Assembly (NCBI RefSeq): GCF_030323865.1
Contig: NZ_CP066362.1
Span: 2,108,001-2,172,000, forward strand
DNA length: 64,000 bases
From: Pseudarthrobacter defluvii
GTDB lineage: Bacteria > Actinomycetota > Actinomycetes > Actinomycetales > Micrococcaceae
Reading direction: 5' to 3'
Shown here: piece by piece, positions 8,159 through 17,606 of the stretch
Layout of the letters: each line of letters starts with the position of its first letter
Numbering within the stretch: the stretch's first letter is position 1
Notes under the pieces: model-generated
The model's database searches: none
What the model was told of the DNA's origin: nothing
What the model saw: only the letters and a program-made list of their open reading frames with translations
Made by a program: the position numbers and the translations under genes

Positions 8159-9229
8159 ATGGGCAACCATAGTGACGGCAGTCCGAACCACTCGGGCACC
8201 GTAGCTACGGCTGGTCAGAATGAGGTGGAGAGGTTCCAGGATCCTGGAATTCCCCCGCATCGTTTGCGCCTGGCTGACACGGACCCGAAGGCCGCAAAGC
8301 GGGCAGAACGGCAGGTCGCCTTACTGTTTGGCATTTCTGTTGTTGGAACCCTGATCTTCCTGGTGGCGTACTTCGCCATCGATCTGGGCAACGATTCCAG
8401 CATTGCCACTATCCGGCTCCAGAATGCCCTGCTCGGTGTAGGCACTGCCTTCGCCATGCTGGGTATCGGTACCGGCATCGTGCACTGGGCCAAGGCCCTT
8501 ATGCCCGATCACGAGGTCTCCGAGGAACGCCACGCAATCCGTTACGAGGAAGACCGCCAGGCTGCGGTCCGCATCGTTGACGACATCGTGGAAGAGACCG
8601 GCATCAAGCGCCGTCCGCTGATCCGCAACACCCTCCTGGGTGCCGTTGCGCTGGCTCCGCTTCCCGCTGTCGCCATCTTTGGTGACCTGGGACCCCGGCC
8701 TGACGACAAGCTCGCTCACACCATGTGGGCACCCCAGGACGGAAAGCTGAAGCGCCTCACCCGCGACCCCGATGGAACTCCCATCAAAGCCGCGGACGTT
8801 ACCATCGGTTCCGCTTTCCACGTGATCCCTGAGGGTCTGAACGAGTTGCAGGAGGGCAAGCTCAACGAGAAGGCAAAAGCCGTTGTGCTCCTCATGCGCC
8901 TCGATCCTGCTTCCCTGAACCCTTCCAAGGGCCGCGAAAACTGGGGTTACAACGGCATCGTTGCCTACTCAAAGATCTGCACCCACGTTGGTTGCCCTGT
9001 TGCTCTGTACGAGCAGCAGACGCACCACCTGCTGTGCCCGTGCCACCAGTCCACCTTTGACCTCACGCAGGAGTGCAAGGTGATCTTCGGCCCCGCCAGC
9101 CGTCCTCTCCCCCAGCTGCCCATCGCAGTTGATGACGAGGGGTACCTCGTCGCTACCAGCGACTTCCATGAACCCGTAGGACCAAGTTACTGGGAGCGTG
9201 ATGAGCATGAGCGCAACATCAACAGCTGA
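8159..9229 (+). CDS. qcrA: Rieske iron-sulfur subunit of the bc complex
   Basis: 356 residues from the ATG at 8159. Three membrane helices precede the Rieske domain, the actinobacterial arrangement. The 2Fe-2S ligands are C274/H276 (CTHVGC) and C293/H296 (CPCH), with the disulfide cysteines C279 and C295 present. An ATG at 8147 is also in frame, but a GAGG at 8149-8152 suits 8159 better. The 3' end overlaps the start of qcrB, so the two are translationally coupled. It carries electrons from menaquinol to QcrC. Confidence 0.95.
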   Translation: MGNHSDGSPNHSGTVATAGQNEVERFQDPGIPPHRLRLADTDPKAAKRAERQVALLFGISVVGTLIFLVAYFAIDLGNDSSIATIRLQNALLGVGTAFAMLGIGTGIVHWAKALMPDHEVSEERHAIRYEEDRQAAVRIVDDIVEETGIKRRPLIRNTLLGAVALAPLPAVAIFGDLGPRPDDKLAHTMWAPQDGKLKRLTRDPDGTPIKAADVTIGSAFHVIPEGLNELQEGKLNEKAKAVVLLMRLDPASLNPSKGRENWGYNGIVAYSKICTHVGCPVALYEQQTHHLLCPCHQSTFDLTQECKVIFGPASRPLPQLPIAVDDEGYLVATSDFHEPVGPSYWERDEHERNINS

Positions 9230-10877
9230 ACCCGCTTTCGTCGCCAAAACCAAGACAGGCCGGTTTACCGACTTTGTTGATTCGCGTGTCGGCGGCTCCG
9301 GAATCCTCCGCGAATTCGGCCGTAAGGTCTTCCCCGACCACTGGTCATTCATGTTCGGCGAAGTGGCCCTGTACTCCTTCGTCATCCTGTTGCTGTCGGG
9401 CACCTTCCTGACGTTCTTTTTCGATCCGTCCATGGCGGAAACGCACTATGACGGCGGCTACGTTCCCCTCAAGGGAGTGGAAATGTCGGTGGCGTACAGC
9501 TCGTCGCTGAACATCTCCTTCGACATCCGCGGCGGCCTCTTCATGCGCCAGGTTCACCACTGGGCCGCCCTGCTGTTCGTGGCGTCCATCGCGGTCCACA
9601 TGCTCAGGGTCTTCTTCACCGGCGCATTCCGGCGCCCGCGTGAAATGAACTGGGTTGTGGGCAGTGTCCTGCTGATCCTGGCCATGGCGGCTGGATTCAC
9701 TGGCTACTCCCTCCCCGATGACCTGCTGTCCGGTAACGGCCTGCGAATCATCGACGGTGTTATTAAGTCGATCCCGGTTATCGGAACCTACATCTCGTTC
9801 TTCCTGTTCGGCGGGGAGTTCCCGGGAACGGCCATCATCAGCCGCCTGTACATGCTGCACATCCTGCTGGTGCCGGCGCTGATCCTGCTGATGATCGTCC
9901 TGCACCTGTTCATGGTCGTCGTCCACAAGCACACGCAGTATCCCGGCCCGGGCCGCAACGACAACAACGTTGTCGGCTACCCGCTCGGCCCTGTGTACGC
10001 AGCCAAGGCCGGTGGATTCTTCTTCATCGTCTTCGGTGTGATTGCCCTGATGGCGGCGTTCTTCACCATCAACCCGATCTGGAACTACGGCCCCTACGAC
10101 CCCTCACCGGTGTCGGCAGGTACCCAGCCTGACTGGTACATCGGCTTCGTTGACGGCGCCCTCCGCCTGATGCCGGGTAACCCGTACGGCTGGCACGTCG
10201 AACAGGTCTGGTTCGGCCACGTGTTCACATTCAACGTTCTCCTGCCCGCCCTGGTGCCGGCCGGCATCCTGTTTACGGTGATGTTCACCTACCCGTGGAT
10301 CGAACGGTGGATCACCAAGGACGACCGTGAACACCACGTACTGGACCGTCCGCGCAACGCCCCGACCCGGACGGCCATCGGCGTAGCAGGTTTCATCTGG
10401 TACTGCGTCATGTGGGCGGCTGCAGGTTCCGACCTCATCGCCACCCACTTCCACGTGTCGCTGAACGATGTCACCTACTGGCTCCGCGCACTGTTCTTCA
10501 TCGGCCCCATCATCGGCTTCATCGTCGCCAAGCGCGTCGCACTCGCACTGCAGCGCAAGGACCGCGAGATCGCCCTCCACGGCCGGGAGACGGGCCGCAT
10601 CGTTCGGCTCCCGCACGGTGAGTTCATCGAGGTCCACGCCCCGCTGGATGAGTACAAGCGCTACAAGCTGGTTGGTTTCGAGTCGCCCCAGGTTATTCCG
10701 GCCATTCCCAACGAACACGGCGTAGTCACCAGCAAGGAAAAGCGCCGCGCGTTCCTCTCTCGCTGGTTCTTCGAAGACCGCGTTGCCCCTGCAACGCCTG
10801 CTGAGCTGGAGGCGGCCCATGGCCACGGCCACGAAGCTGTTGAAGCCGCAGAGGGAAGCAAGAGCCTGACACACTAG
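9207..10877 (+). CDS. qcrB: Cytochrome b subunit of the bc complex
   Basis: About 556 residues with eight or more helices. Haem-ligand histidines appear in MRQVHHWAALLF and in the VLHLFMVVVHKHTQ helix. The long hydrophilic C-terminus, ending in a His-rich tail, is typical of actinobacterial QcrB. It holds the two b haems and the menaquinol sites. Possible starts are GTG 9198, ATG 9201 and ATG 9207. GGGAG at 9192-9196 does not settle the choice; 9207 gives the N-terminus most like the family. It overlaps qcrA and is followed by a strong terminator. Confidence 0.95.
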   Translation: MSATSTAEPAFVAKTKTGRFTDFVDSRVGGSGILREFGRKVFPDHWSFMFGEVALYSFVILLLSGTFLTFFFDPSMAETHYDGGYVPLKGVEMSVAYSSSLNISFDIRGGLFMRQVHHWAALLFVASIAVHMLRVFFTGAFRRPREMNWVVGSVLLILAMAAGFTGYSLPDDLLSGNGLRIIDGVIKSIPVIGTYISFFLFGGEFPGTAIISRLYMLHILLVPALILLMIVLHLFMVVVHKHTQYPGPGRNDNNVVGYPLGPVYAAKAGGFFFIVFGVIALMAAFFTINPIWNYGPYDPSPVSAGTQPDWYIGFVDGALRLMPGNPYGWHVEQVWFGHVFTFNVLLPALVPAGILFTVMFTYPWIERWITKDDREHHVLDRPRNAPTRTAIGVAGFIWYCVMWAAAGSDLIATHFHVSLNDVTYWLRALFFIGPIIGFIVAKRVALALQRKDREIALHGRETGRIVRLPHGEFIEVHAPLDEYKRYKLVGFESPQVIPAIPNEHGVVTSKEKRRAFLSRWFFEDRVAPATPAELEAAHGHGHEAVEAAEGSKSLTH

Positions 10878-10894
10878 CTCCTGACGCACACAGG

Positions 10895-10925
10895 AAAGGC
10901 CCGATCCATTATGGATCGGGCCTTT
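10895..10925 (+). terminator. Terminator after qcrB (probably bidirectional)
   Basis: A perfect 15-bp inverted repeat, AAAGGCCCGATCCAT (10895-10909) with its complement at 10911-10925. It starts with an A-run and ends with a T-run, so it can serve both qcrB and the convergent gntR gene. Confidence 0.9.
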
Positions 10926-10987
10926 CGTGTTTAACACGCCGCTGCAGTGGCGCCAGCCGGATTCACCAGCGCCAAATCCGGGCGTAC

Positions 10988-11758
10988 CTAGTGGTTGCGC
11001 GCCCTCCGTGCCCCGGGGCGCTGGAGAGGCACCCAGAGCTTGTAGCGGTCCGCCCGGTAGTACGAGACCGAGTAGTCCACCATGGCCCGTGCCACGAACG
11101 CATGGCGCTGGATCTTCAACAGGGGCGCCCCCACCTCAACGTTCAGCAGCCTGGCCGTGGAGGGCGACGCTGCCGTGGCCTCGATCATGTCCTCCCCCCA
11201 CTCCATGACCAGGCCAAACTGCTCGCTGAGGACGTTATACAGCGAGGTCGGCGGCTCGCCGTCGAGCAGGCCGGGGACCCGGTGCGCCGGGATGAAGTTC
11301 TCGTCCACGCTCATGGGCTCCCCGTCAGCCAGGAGGAGCCGGCGGAACCGGACCAGCGGAGTGCCTTCATCAAGCTGCAGCTCGCGTGCAAGGAAGGCGC
11401 TGGCGCCAATCTGCTCGAAACTCAGCACCTTGGCCGCCGGAACCATGCCGCGCCGCTGCATCTCTTCGCTATAGGACGTGAGCTTCACCTGCAGGTCCAG
11501 TTTCGGCCGGCGGACGAATGTGCCCAGGCCGACCACACGCTCGATGACCTCCTCCCCCACCAGGGCGTCAATGGCCTGCCGTACGGTCATCCGCGCCAGT
11601 CCAAAGCGTTCGGCAAGGTCGCGTTCGGATGGAAGTGCCGAGCCCGGCGGGCAGGACTGCGCGATATAGGTCCGCAGGATCTCGCGAAGTTGAATGTAGA
11701 TGGCGGTTCCGTTGGTGCGGTCAATCTCCCCCGCTATCGCCGTGGCGCCAGCTGCCAT
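10988..11758 (-). CDS. GntR/HutC family transcriptional regulator
   Basis: 256 residues. The N-terminal winged helix (about 18-85) contains PSERDLAERFGLARMTVRQ. The C-terminal UTRA effector domain (about 105-245) senses a small ligand, often a sugar phosphate. The start is supported by AGGAG 7 nt upstream. It is divergent from ptsH, with a DasR-like operator in the shared 165-bp region. By family and context it probably represses ptsH and other PTS or aminosugar genes (DasR/NagR type) in response to a sugar phosphate. The ligand is inferred. Confidence 0.88.
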   Translation of the reverse strand: MAAGATAIAGEIDRTNGTAIYIQLREILRTYIAQSCPPGSALPSERDLAERFGLARMTVRQAIDALVGEEVIERVVGLGTFVRRPKLDLQVKLTSYSEEMQRRGMVPAAKVLSFEQIGASAFLARELQLDEGTPLVRFRRLLLADGEPMSVDENFIPAHRVPGLLDGEPPTSLYNVLSEQFGLVMEWGEDMIEATAASPSTARLLNVEVGAPLLKIQRHAFVARAMVDYSVSYYRADRYKLWVPLQRPGARRARNH

Positions 11759-11797
11759 GTTCTATCTCCTGCCGTTGGGTTTGCAGTCAATTTTAGG

Positions 11798-11813
11798 ACG
11801 GGCTAGACCACCT
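11798..11813. promoter_or_regulatory. DasR-like operator between gntR and ptsH
   Basis: The core GGGCTAGACCA (11800-11810) matches the central part of the known DasR/NagR responsive element, a palindrome built on TGGTCTAGACCA. The right half is conserved and the left half degenerate. Its position between a divergent HutC-type regulator and HPr suggests it controls both. Confidence 0.5.
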
Positions 11814-11923
11814 GCTGTACCACTTTGCTCTCCCGGTCGCGCACCGCGCCGGGCGCCGGATATATTTGGTCAGGAAATTTTACCGACAGACGGATGGGGC
11901 CGTCGTTTGACGTAGGAGTCGCT

Positions 11924-12217
11924 TTGCCAATACAGAAGGCCGTGGTGGCTGCGCCTGTGGGCCTGCATGCACGTTCCGCCGCGGTATTCGTCCGTGCGGT
12001 GACCGACACTGGGCTGCCGGTCACTATCAGCAAGGCGGGCGCCGGCGAGGTGGACGCGCGGTCCCTGCTTCAGGTGATGACTGCTGACTTTCCGCAGGGC
12101 TGCGAGGTTGAACTCGCGGTCAGCGAGACTATGCTGGGCAGCGATCTGAGCCGGCAGAAAGCCGAGGAAGCCCTCCGGGAGCTGCGGGCGCTGTTGGAGT
12201 CCCAGGGAAGCGCCTGA
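11924..12217 (+). CDS. ptsH: PTS phosphocarrier protein HPr
   Basis: 97 residues. It relays phosphate from enzyme I to sugar-specific EIIA proteins. Starting at TTG 11924, the active-site histidine in GLHAR falls exactly at residue 15 as in classical HPr. Ser47, in RSLLQVM, is the counterpart of the regulatory Ser46. AGGAG at 11914-11918 sits 5 nt before the TTG and supports this start over the upstream ATG 11894. It stands alone between two halves of the respiratory locus; no EI gene is in the window. TATATT at 11861-11866 is a candidate -10 box. Confidence 0.95.
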   Translation: MPIQKAVVAAPVGLHARSAAVFVRAVTDTGLPVTISKAGAGEVDARSLLQVMTADFPQGCEVELAVSETMLGSDLSRQKAEEALRELRALLESQGSA

Positions 12218-12234
12218 GGCGCTTTAGGACATGG

Positions 12235-12280
12235 ATAACGACGTCGGGCCCCACCGAAAGGTGGGGCCCGACGTCGTTAT
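12235..12280. terminator. Bidirectional terminator between ptsH and ctaF
   Basis: A perfect 21-bp stem (12235-12255 with 12260-12280) capped by a GAAA tetraloop. AT-rich bases at the foot act as a T-run in both directions. It separates the convergent ptsH and ctaF. Confidence 0.92.
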
Positions 12281-12292
12281 TCCGTTGCTTGT

Positions 12293-12694
12293 TTAGTGCG
12301 CGTGGTCTCCGCGGCTGTATTCGTAGACCCAGCCTACGAGGGCCACGACGGCGATGCCGCCAGCGATCGCGATGATCCAGGGGCCAAGTGCCAGGCCCGC
12401 GAAACCGGTGGCGCAGGCGATGCCCAGAACCAGGGGCCACCAGCTCCAGGGGCTGAAGTGCCCCTGTTCGCCGGCGCCCTCATGGATTTCAGCATCGCTG
12501 CGGTCCTCAGGGCGCAGGCCTACGCGGCGGCCGGTAAAGCCGAGGTAGGCGCCGATCATGCCGGCGAGGCCGCCGACGAGGAGGATGCCCAGGATGCCGA
12601 CCCACTCGCCCCAGCTGGTCAGGAAGCCATAGATGATCGAGATGGGCAGGAAGAAGAAAACTCCGGAGCCAAAGATCCAGGATTCAATTTTCAC
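12293..12694 (-). CDS. ctaF: Cytochrome c oxidase subunit IV (actinobacterial)
   Basis: 133 residues with four helices in two pairs, separated by an acidic loop ([16 protein letters not shown]), and a terminal His-rich tail. It matches the small actinobacterial CtaF subunit of the aa3 oxidase. The GTG start overlaps the ctaD stop (GTGA), so it is co-translated. It is the last gene of ctaC-ctaD-ctaF. Confidence 0.95.
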   Translation of the reverse strand: MKIESWIFGSGVFFFLPISIIYGFLTSWGEWVGILGILLVGGLAGMIGAYLGFTGRRVGLRPEDRSDAEIHEGAGEQGHFSPWSWWPLVLGIACATGFAGLALGPWIIAIAGGIAVVALVGWVYEYSRGDHAH

Positions 12695-14418
12695 TGTGCG
12701 GTGTCCTTCTGGTCGGCGTTGCCGAGCACCCCTGCTGCAGGAGCCGGCGACTCAACGGTGTGGACCTGGCGGAGTTCCGGGTGGTGCAGGTCCAGGGCGG
12801 GACGCTCCGAACGGATCCGGGGCAGGGACGTGAAGTTGTGGCGCGGCGGCGGGCAGGACGTGGCCCACTCCAGCGAAGCGCCGAAGCCCCACGGATCATC
12901 AACCTGGACCTTTTCAGCACTGCGCCAGGTGATGTAGACGTTCCAGAAGAACGGGATCAGGGATGCACCCAGGACGAACGATGCAATGGTTGAGAACTGG
13001 TTCATCCACGTGAAGTTGTCCTCAACGAGGTAGTCGGCGTAGCGGCGGGGCATGCCCTCGACGCCCAGCCAGTGCTGGATCAGGAAGGTGCCGTGGAAGC
13101 CGAGGAACAGGAGCCAGAAGTGGATCTTGCCCAGGCGCTCGTTGAGCATCTTGCCGGTCCACTTGGGCCACCAGAAGTAGAACCCGGCGAACATGGCGAA
13201 CACCACCGTGCCGAACACCACGTAGTGGAAGTGCGCCACCACGAAGTAGGAGTCCGAGACGTGGAAGTCCAGCGGCGGGGACGCCAGGATGATGCCGGTC
13301 AGGCCGCCGAAGAGGAACGTGATCATGAAGCCGATGCTCCACAGCATGGGCGTCTCGAACGTCAGGGAGCCGCGCCACATGGTGCCGATCCAGTTGAAGA
13401 ACTTCACGCCCGTGGGCACCGCGATGAGCATGGTCATGAACGAGAAGAACGGGAGCAGGACGGCGCCCGTGACGTACATGTGGTGGGCCCACACCGTCAC
13501 CGACAGGGCGGCAATGGCGATCGTGGCGTAGACCAGGCCCTTGTAGCCGAAGATCGGCTTGCGGCTGAAGACCGGGAAGATCTCCGAGACGATGCCGAAG
13601 AACGGCAGCGCGATGATGTACACCTCGGGGTGGCCGAAGAACCAGAACAGGTGCTGCCACAGGACAGCCCCACCGTTCTCGGGGTCAAAGATGTGCGCAC
13701 CGAACTTGCGGTCCGCGCCCAGGGCGAACAGTGCGGCGGCCAGCGGCGGGAAGGCCATGAGCACCAGGATGGCGGTGATCAGGGTGTTCCACGTGAAGAT
13801 GGGCATCCGCCACATGGTCATGCCCGGGGCACGCATGCAGATGATGGTGGTGATGAAGTTGACGGCGCCCAGGATGGTGCCGAAGCCGGACAGCGCCAGG
13901 CCGAAGACCCACAGGTCACCGCCGATGCCGGGGGTGAACGTGGTGTTGGACAGCGGCGCGTAGGCGAACCAGCCGAAGGACGCAGCGCCCTGCGGGGTGA
14001 TGAAGCCGGAAACGGCGATGGTGGAGCCGAACAGGAAGAACCAGAACGCCAAGGCGTTCAGGCGCGGGAAGGCAACGTCAGGGGCGCCGATCTGCAGCGG
14101 CATGATGACGTTGGCGAATCCGGCGAACAGCGGGGTGGCGAACATCAGCAGCATGACTGTGCCGTGCATGGTGAACAGCTGGTTGTACTGCTCTTTGGTC
14201 TGCAGGATCTGCATGCCGGGCTCGAACAGCTCGGCGCGGATCAGCAGCGCCATGACTCCGCCGAGGCAGAAGAACACGAAGGACGAGATCAGGTACATGT
14301 ACCCGATGGTCTTGTGGTCGGTGGAGGTGATCCAGTTGACGACGATGCGCCCCTTGGATTTGGGTACCACGGGAGCCGGCAGGACTCCCGCAGGTGCGGA
14401 CTGGGTGTACGTAGCCAC
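12691..14418 (-). CDS. ctaD: Cytochrome c oxidase subunit I
   Basis: 575 residues with twelve helices. It contains the haem a and haem a3/CuB centre, shown by [15 protein letters not shown] and the following AHHMYVTG. It catalyses reduction of oxygen to water coupled to proton pumping. GTG start with AGGGGAGCG upstream; 10 bases after ctaC. A long open frame on the opposite strand is only the antisense of this gene. Confidence 0.98.
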   Translation of the reverse strand: MATYTQSAPAGVLPAPVVPKSKGRIVVNWITSTDHKTIGYMYLISSFVFFCLGGVMALLIRAELFEPGMQILQTKEQYNQLFTMHGTVMLLMFATPLFAGFANVIMPLQIGAPDVAFPRLNALAFWFFLFGSTIAVSGFITPQGAASFGWFAYAPLSNTTFTPGIGGDLWVFGLALSGFGTILGAVNFITTIICMRAPGMTMWRMPIFTWNTLITAILVLMAFPPLAAALFALGADRKFGAHIFDPENGGAVLWQHLFWFFGHPEVYIIALPFFGIVSEIFPVFSRKPIFGYKGLVYATIAIAALSVTVWAHHMYVTGAVLLPFFSFMTMLIAVPTGVKFFNWIGTMWRGSLTFETPMLWSIGFMITFLFGGLTGIILASPPLDFHVSDSYFVVAHFHYVVFGTVVFAMFAGFYFWWPKWTGKMLNERLGKIHFWLLFLGFHGTFLIQHWLGVEGMPRRYADYLVEDNFTWMNQFSTIASFVLGASLIPFFWNVYITWRSAEKVQVDDPWGFGASLEWATSCPPPRHNFTSLPRIRSERPALDLHHPELRQVHTVESPAPAAGVLGNADQKDTAQ

Positions 14419-14428
14419 GTCGCTCCCC

Positions 14429-15301
14429 TTACTTGGTTTCGTTCAGGTTCGGGTTGCGGTCGTACTCCACGCCGAGCAGGCCGGTGTTGCCGTCAGCCTT
14501 GAGCTGGTCCATGTGGGCCTGGAATTCAGATTCCGACACCACCTTTACGCGGAACAGCATTTCGGAGTGGTACTCGCCGCAGAGTTCGGCACACTTACCG
14601 TCGTAGGTGCCCTCTTTAGTGGGGGTGAACCGGATGTAGTTGGTCTTGCCCGGGATCATGTCGCGCTTCTGCAGGAAGGCGGGAACCCAGAAGGAGTGGA
14701 TGACATCGCGCGAGTTGAGCTCAAGGTCAACGGACTTGTTGACCGGCAGGTACAGGGTGGGAAGCTGTTCCTTGTCGATGGTGTTGCCCGTGAGGTGCGC
14801 CTGGACGCCGGCCTCGTGGAGGTCTTCCTGGATGACGTTGCCGGACTTGTAGTTGAAGTCCCATGCCCACTGCTTGCCGCGGACGTCCACTACGACGTCA
14901 GCCGGCTGGGAGCGGTCATCGATGGCCTGCTGGTCACGGTCGGTGAAGTAGAAGAACACCAGGACCATGAAGATCGGGATGGTCAGGTAGAAGACCTCGA
15001 GGGGGAGGTTGAAGCTGGTCTGCCGGGGGAAGCCTACGGTTCCCTTGCGGCGGCGGTAGGCAACCAGGCACCAGATGATGAGGCCCCACGTAATGGTGCC
15101 CACCACGAGCGCAGCAATCCATGAGTTGACCCAGAGGTCCATGATGCGGTCGGTGTTGCTGGTGGTGCCACGTTCAGTGGGCATCCACCCTTTCTCTACC
15201 TCTGGCGAACATCCGGTCAAAACCAACGCGCCGGCAATTGCCAAGCTTGAGATCGTGGTGATCGTTTTGCGTCGGCTGCCGGTTCGGTTCTGCGAACTCA
15301 C
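14429..15301 (-). CDS. ctaC: Cytochrome c oxidase subunit II
   Basis: 290 residues. Lipoprotein-type signal with LTGC at about 28-31. Two transmembrane hairpin helices (about 58-80 and 100-122) are followed by an extracellular cupredoxin domain with the CuA ligands in [12 protein letters not shown]. It receives electrons from the QcrC haems. First gene of ctaCDF; AGGAAGG precedes its GTG start. Confidence 0.97.
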   Translation of the reverse strand: MSSQNRTGSRRKTITTISSLAIAGALVLTGCSPEVEKGWMPTERGTTSNTDRIMDLWVNSWIAALVVGTITWGLIIWCLVAYRRRKGTVGFPRQTSFNLPLEVFYLTIPIFMVLVFFYFTDRDQQAIDDRSQPADVVVDVRGKQWAWDFNYKSGNVIQEDLHEAGVQAHLTGNTIDKEQLPTLYLPVNKSVDLELNSRDVIHSFWVPAFLQKRDMIPGKTNYIRFTPTKEGTYDGKCAELCGEYHSEMLFRVKVVSESEFQAHMDQLKADGNTGLLGVEYDRNPNLNETK

Positions 15302-15414
15302 AGACGGCCCTTCCTACTTGTTGCTGTTGTCCGGGCAGCCAGAAAGGCGCTCCGGGCACAAAAAAGTTTTACTACTCGGTGTAGAGCTTACCGCTCCGCC
15401 GGGCGTTTCGCCCA

Positions 15415-15471
15415 CATGTCCGCGCCGAGCCCCCGTGCCGTTTTGGACGGCAGGGAACCCGGCGCGGACAT
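15415..15471 (-). terminator. Hairpin terminator after erpA
   Basis: The outer arms ATGTCCGCGCCG (15415-15426) and CGGCGCGGACAT (15460-15471) pair perfectly. An inner TGCCGT/ACGGCA hairpin (15436-15452) is nested inside. There is no clear T-run. It lies between erpA and ctaC, both on the minus strand. Confidence 0.7.
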
Positions 15472-15488
15472 CAGGCGAAACAACCGGC

Positions 15489-15875
15489 TTAGTGGAATGA
15501 ATCGCCGCAGGCGCAGGAGCCTCCGGCGTTCGGGTTGTCGATGGTGAAACCCTGCTTCGAGATGGTGTCTTCGAAGTCGATGCTGGCGCCGCTCAGGTAC
15601 GGCACGCTCATCTTGTCGACGACGACCTCGACTCCGTAAAAGTCGCGCACGGCGTCACCATCAAGGAGCCGTTCGTCGAAGTAGAGCTGGTAGATCAGCC
15701 CTGAGCAACCGCCGGGCTGCACGGCTACGCGCAGCCGCAGGTCCGTGCGGCCTTCCTGCTCGAGGAGGCTGCGTACCTTGCCTGCAGCGACGTCGGTCAG
15801 GTTGACCTCGTGAACGGGCAGTTCGTCGCTTGCCACGGTGGTGGCGGTGCTGTTTTCGTTGGTTGCGGTGCTCAT
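15489..15875 (-). CDS. erpA: Iron-sulfur cluster insertion protein (A-type carrier)
   Basis: 128 residues. The A-type scaffold fold is shown by QPGGCSGLIYQ (C57) and the terminal CAC pair (C121, C123), the three conserved cluster ligands. It delivers Fe-S clusters to client proteins. The neighbouring respiratory Rieske protein is one plausible client, though nothing here proves it. AGAAGG lies 8 nt before the ATG. Its own terminator separates it from ctaC. Confidence 0.93.
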   Translation of the reverse strand: MSTATNENSTATTVASDELPVHEVNLTDVAAGKVRSLLEQEGRTDLRLRVAVQPGGCSGLIYQLYFDERLLDGDAVRDFYGVEVVVDKMSVPYLSGASIDFEDTISKQGFTIDNPNAGGSCACGDSFH

Positions 15876-16059
15876 TGGCCTACCTTCTTAGGACGGTCTG
15901 GCGGCGTCGCCGGAACGGCGCCTGCCCCTACGGTTACGGTATGGGCTATAGCTACATGCTACGCGCGGCAGTCCTGTAGCTCTAACTCCTGTCGTAACCG
16001 TCAAAGCGGCCCGCTTGTTCCCTGGGAGCTTGCCCGCTCCGCTGCCCGGCACAGCGCCC

Positions 16060-17514
16060 TCATGCGGTGGCGGGGAGGCCTTCACTGTCCAGCCGCGCCA
16101 GCATGAGGGCCTCGGCAAGAATGGCGTTGCGGAAGTCGCCGATATGCAGGGACTCGTTGGCACTGTGCGCCCTCGAATCGGGGTCTTCCACGCCCGTAAC
16201 CAGGATCTGCGCTGCCGGATACAGATCCGTGAGGTCCGCGATGAAGGGAATGGAACCGCCGATGCCGGTTTCCACGGCAGGAACGCCCCATGCCTCCCCC
16301 AGAGCCCACATGGCCACGGAGGCAGCTGCGGAGGAGGTGTCTGTCCGGAACGGGTTGCCGGCTTCCCCCGGGGTGAAGACAACCTTTGCGCCGAATGGCG
16401 CGTTGGCCTCAACGTGCCTGCGAACTGCTTCCATGGCTTCGGCCGGATCCTGCCCGGGGGCCAGGCGCAGGCTGAACTTGGCCCGCGCACGCGGAAGGAG
16501 GGTGTTGGAGGCTACATCCACCGCGGGCGCGTCGAAGCCGATGATCGACAGTGCGGGCTTGGTCCACAGCCGTGAGGCGATGCTCCCCGACCCGGCCAGG
16601 CGGACGCCGTCGAGCACGGACGCGTCGGCCCGGTAGTCTGACTCCGGCATCTCCACTGCCGCAGTGTCGGTGGCCACCAGGCCCTCGATGGCCACATTCC
16701 CGTCTGCATCGTGAAGCGTGGCGATCAGGCGCGACAGCAGCGTGGGCGCATCCAGGACCGGGCCCCCGTACATGCCGGAGTGCACCGCGTGTTCCAGGAC
16801 CTGCACCTCAATGGTGCCGTCCACCAGGCCCCGCAGGCTGGTGGTCAGGGCAGGTACGCCGACTTTCCAGTTGCTGGAGTCGGCGACCACGATAACGTCG
16901 GCCCGCAGCAGTTCGCGATTGGCTTCCAGGAACGCGCGGAAGGTGGGTGAGCCTGCTTCCTCCTCCCCCTCGATGAAGAAGGTCACGCCCAGACCCAAAG
17001 CGCCGGCCAGGACCTCGGAGACAGCCGCGTAGGCGGCAACATGTGTCATGATGCCGGCTTTGTCATCAGCGGCGCCCCGGCCGAACAGGCGGCCGTCCTT
17101 CTCGATGGCATTGAACGGCTCGGTTTCCCACAGCGACTCGTCGCCCACCGGCTGGACGTCATGGTGCGCGTACAGGAGGACCGTCGGCTTTCCTTCCGCG
17201 GCCGGACGGCGGGCGACGACGGCCGGCCCACCGGGTGTGCCGTCTGCCTTGTTCACCGACAGCACCTTCACTCCGCCAAGGCCGGCGCCCCGGAGGAGTT
17301 CCGCGACGGCCTCGGCGCTGCGTTCGAGCGGCGTGCGCTCGAAACTCGGCCATGCGATTCCGGGAATGGCGACGAGCTCCTTGAGCCGTTCCAGCGTCCG
17401 GTCGAAGGAGCCGTCTACGGCAGAACGAAGATCGTCCGTCCTGGCGTTGCCCACGGGGCTGGATCCTGGGACGTCTGTGGTGCTGTGCGGGGTGGCCGCG
17501 GATGATGAGGTCAT
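16060..17514 (-). CDS. M20 family dipeptidase
   Basis: 484 residues. Zinc peptidase motifs include LYAHHDVQP (His and Asp ligands) and EGEEEAGS (catalytic and bridging glutamates), with the lid domain at about 210-370. It matches the CNDP/PepV-like dipeptidase branch and probably hydrolyses dipeptides or acylated amino acids in the cytoplasm. A frame extends upstream to 17649, but the ATG at 17514 has a leaderless -10 box and the earlier residues look non-coding. It is divergent from the DUF3043 gene. Confidence 0.9.
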   Translation of the reverse strand: MTSSSAATPHSTTDVPGSSPVGNARTDDLRSAVDGSFDRTLERLKELVAIPGIAWPSFERTPLERSAEAVAELLRGAGLGGVKVLSVNKADGTPGGPAVVARRPAAEGKPTVLLYAHHDVQPVGDESLWETEPFNAIEKDGRLFGRGAADDKAGIMTHVAAYAAVSEVLAGALGLGVTFFIEGEEEAGSPTFRAFLEANRELLRADVIVVADSSNWKVGVPALTTSLRGLVDGTIEVQVLEHAVHSGMYGGPVLDAPTLLSRLIATLHDADGNVAIEGLVATDTAAVEMPESDYRADASVLDGVRLAGSGSIASRLWTKPALSIIGFDAPAVDVASNTLLPRARAKFSLRLAPGQDPAEAMEAVRRHVEANAPFGAKVVFTPGEAGNPFRTDTSSAAASVAMWALGEAWGVPAVETGIGGSIPFIADLTDLYPAAQILVTGVEDPDSRAHSANESLHIGDFRNAILAEALMLARLDSEGLPATA

Positions 17515-17521
17515 GGCCAAA

Positions 17522-17527
17522 ACATTA
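17522..17527 (-). promoter_or_regulatory. -10 box of leaderless dipeptidase gene
   Basis: On the minus strand TAATGT ends 7 nt before the ATG at 17514. This supports that start rather than an upstream extension. Confidence 0.5.
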
Positions 17528-17594
17528 CCCTCGTCACATTCCGCTCCCGGCCAGGGCAGACATGGCAGCAGGCAGCGGCCGTGCTGCTGCAAGG

Positions 17595-17600
17595 TATTCT
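17595..17600 (+). promoter_or_regulatory. -10 box of leaderless DUF3043 gene
   Basis: TATTCT ends 6 nt before the GTG at 17607. It lies about 70 bp from the opposing dipeptidase box, so the two leaderless promoters are back to back. Confidence 0.55.
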
Positions 17601-17606
17601 GGTCAG

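Noticed and set aside
13072..14502. Long open frame (476 codons) on the plus strand opposite ctaD
   Set aside because: It is the antisense of ctaD in GC-rich DNA: repetitive Glu/Gly/His/Arg composition, no domain, no ribosome site.
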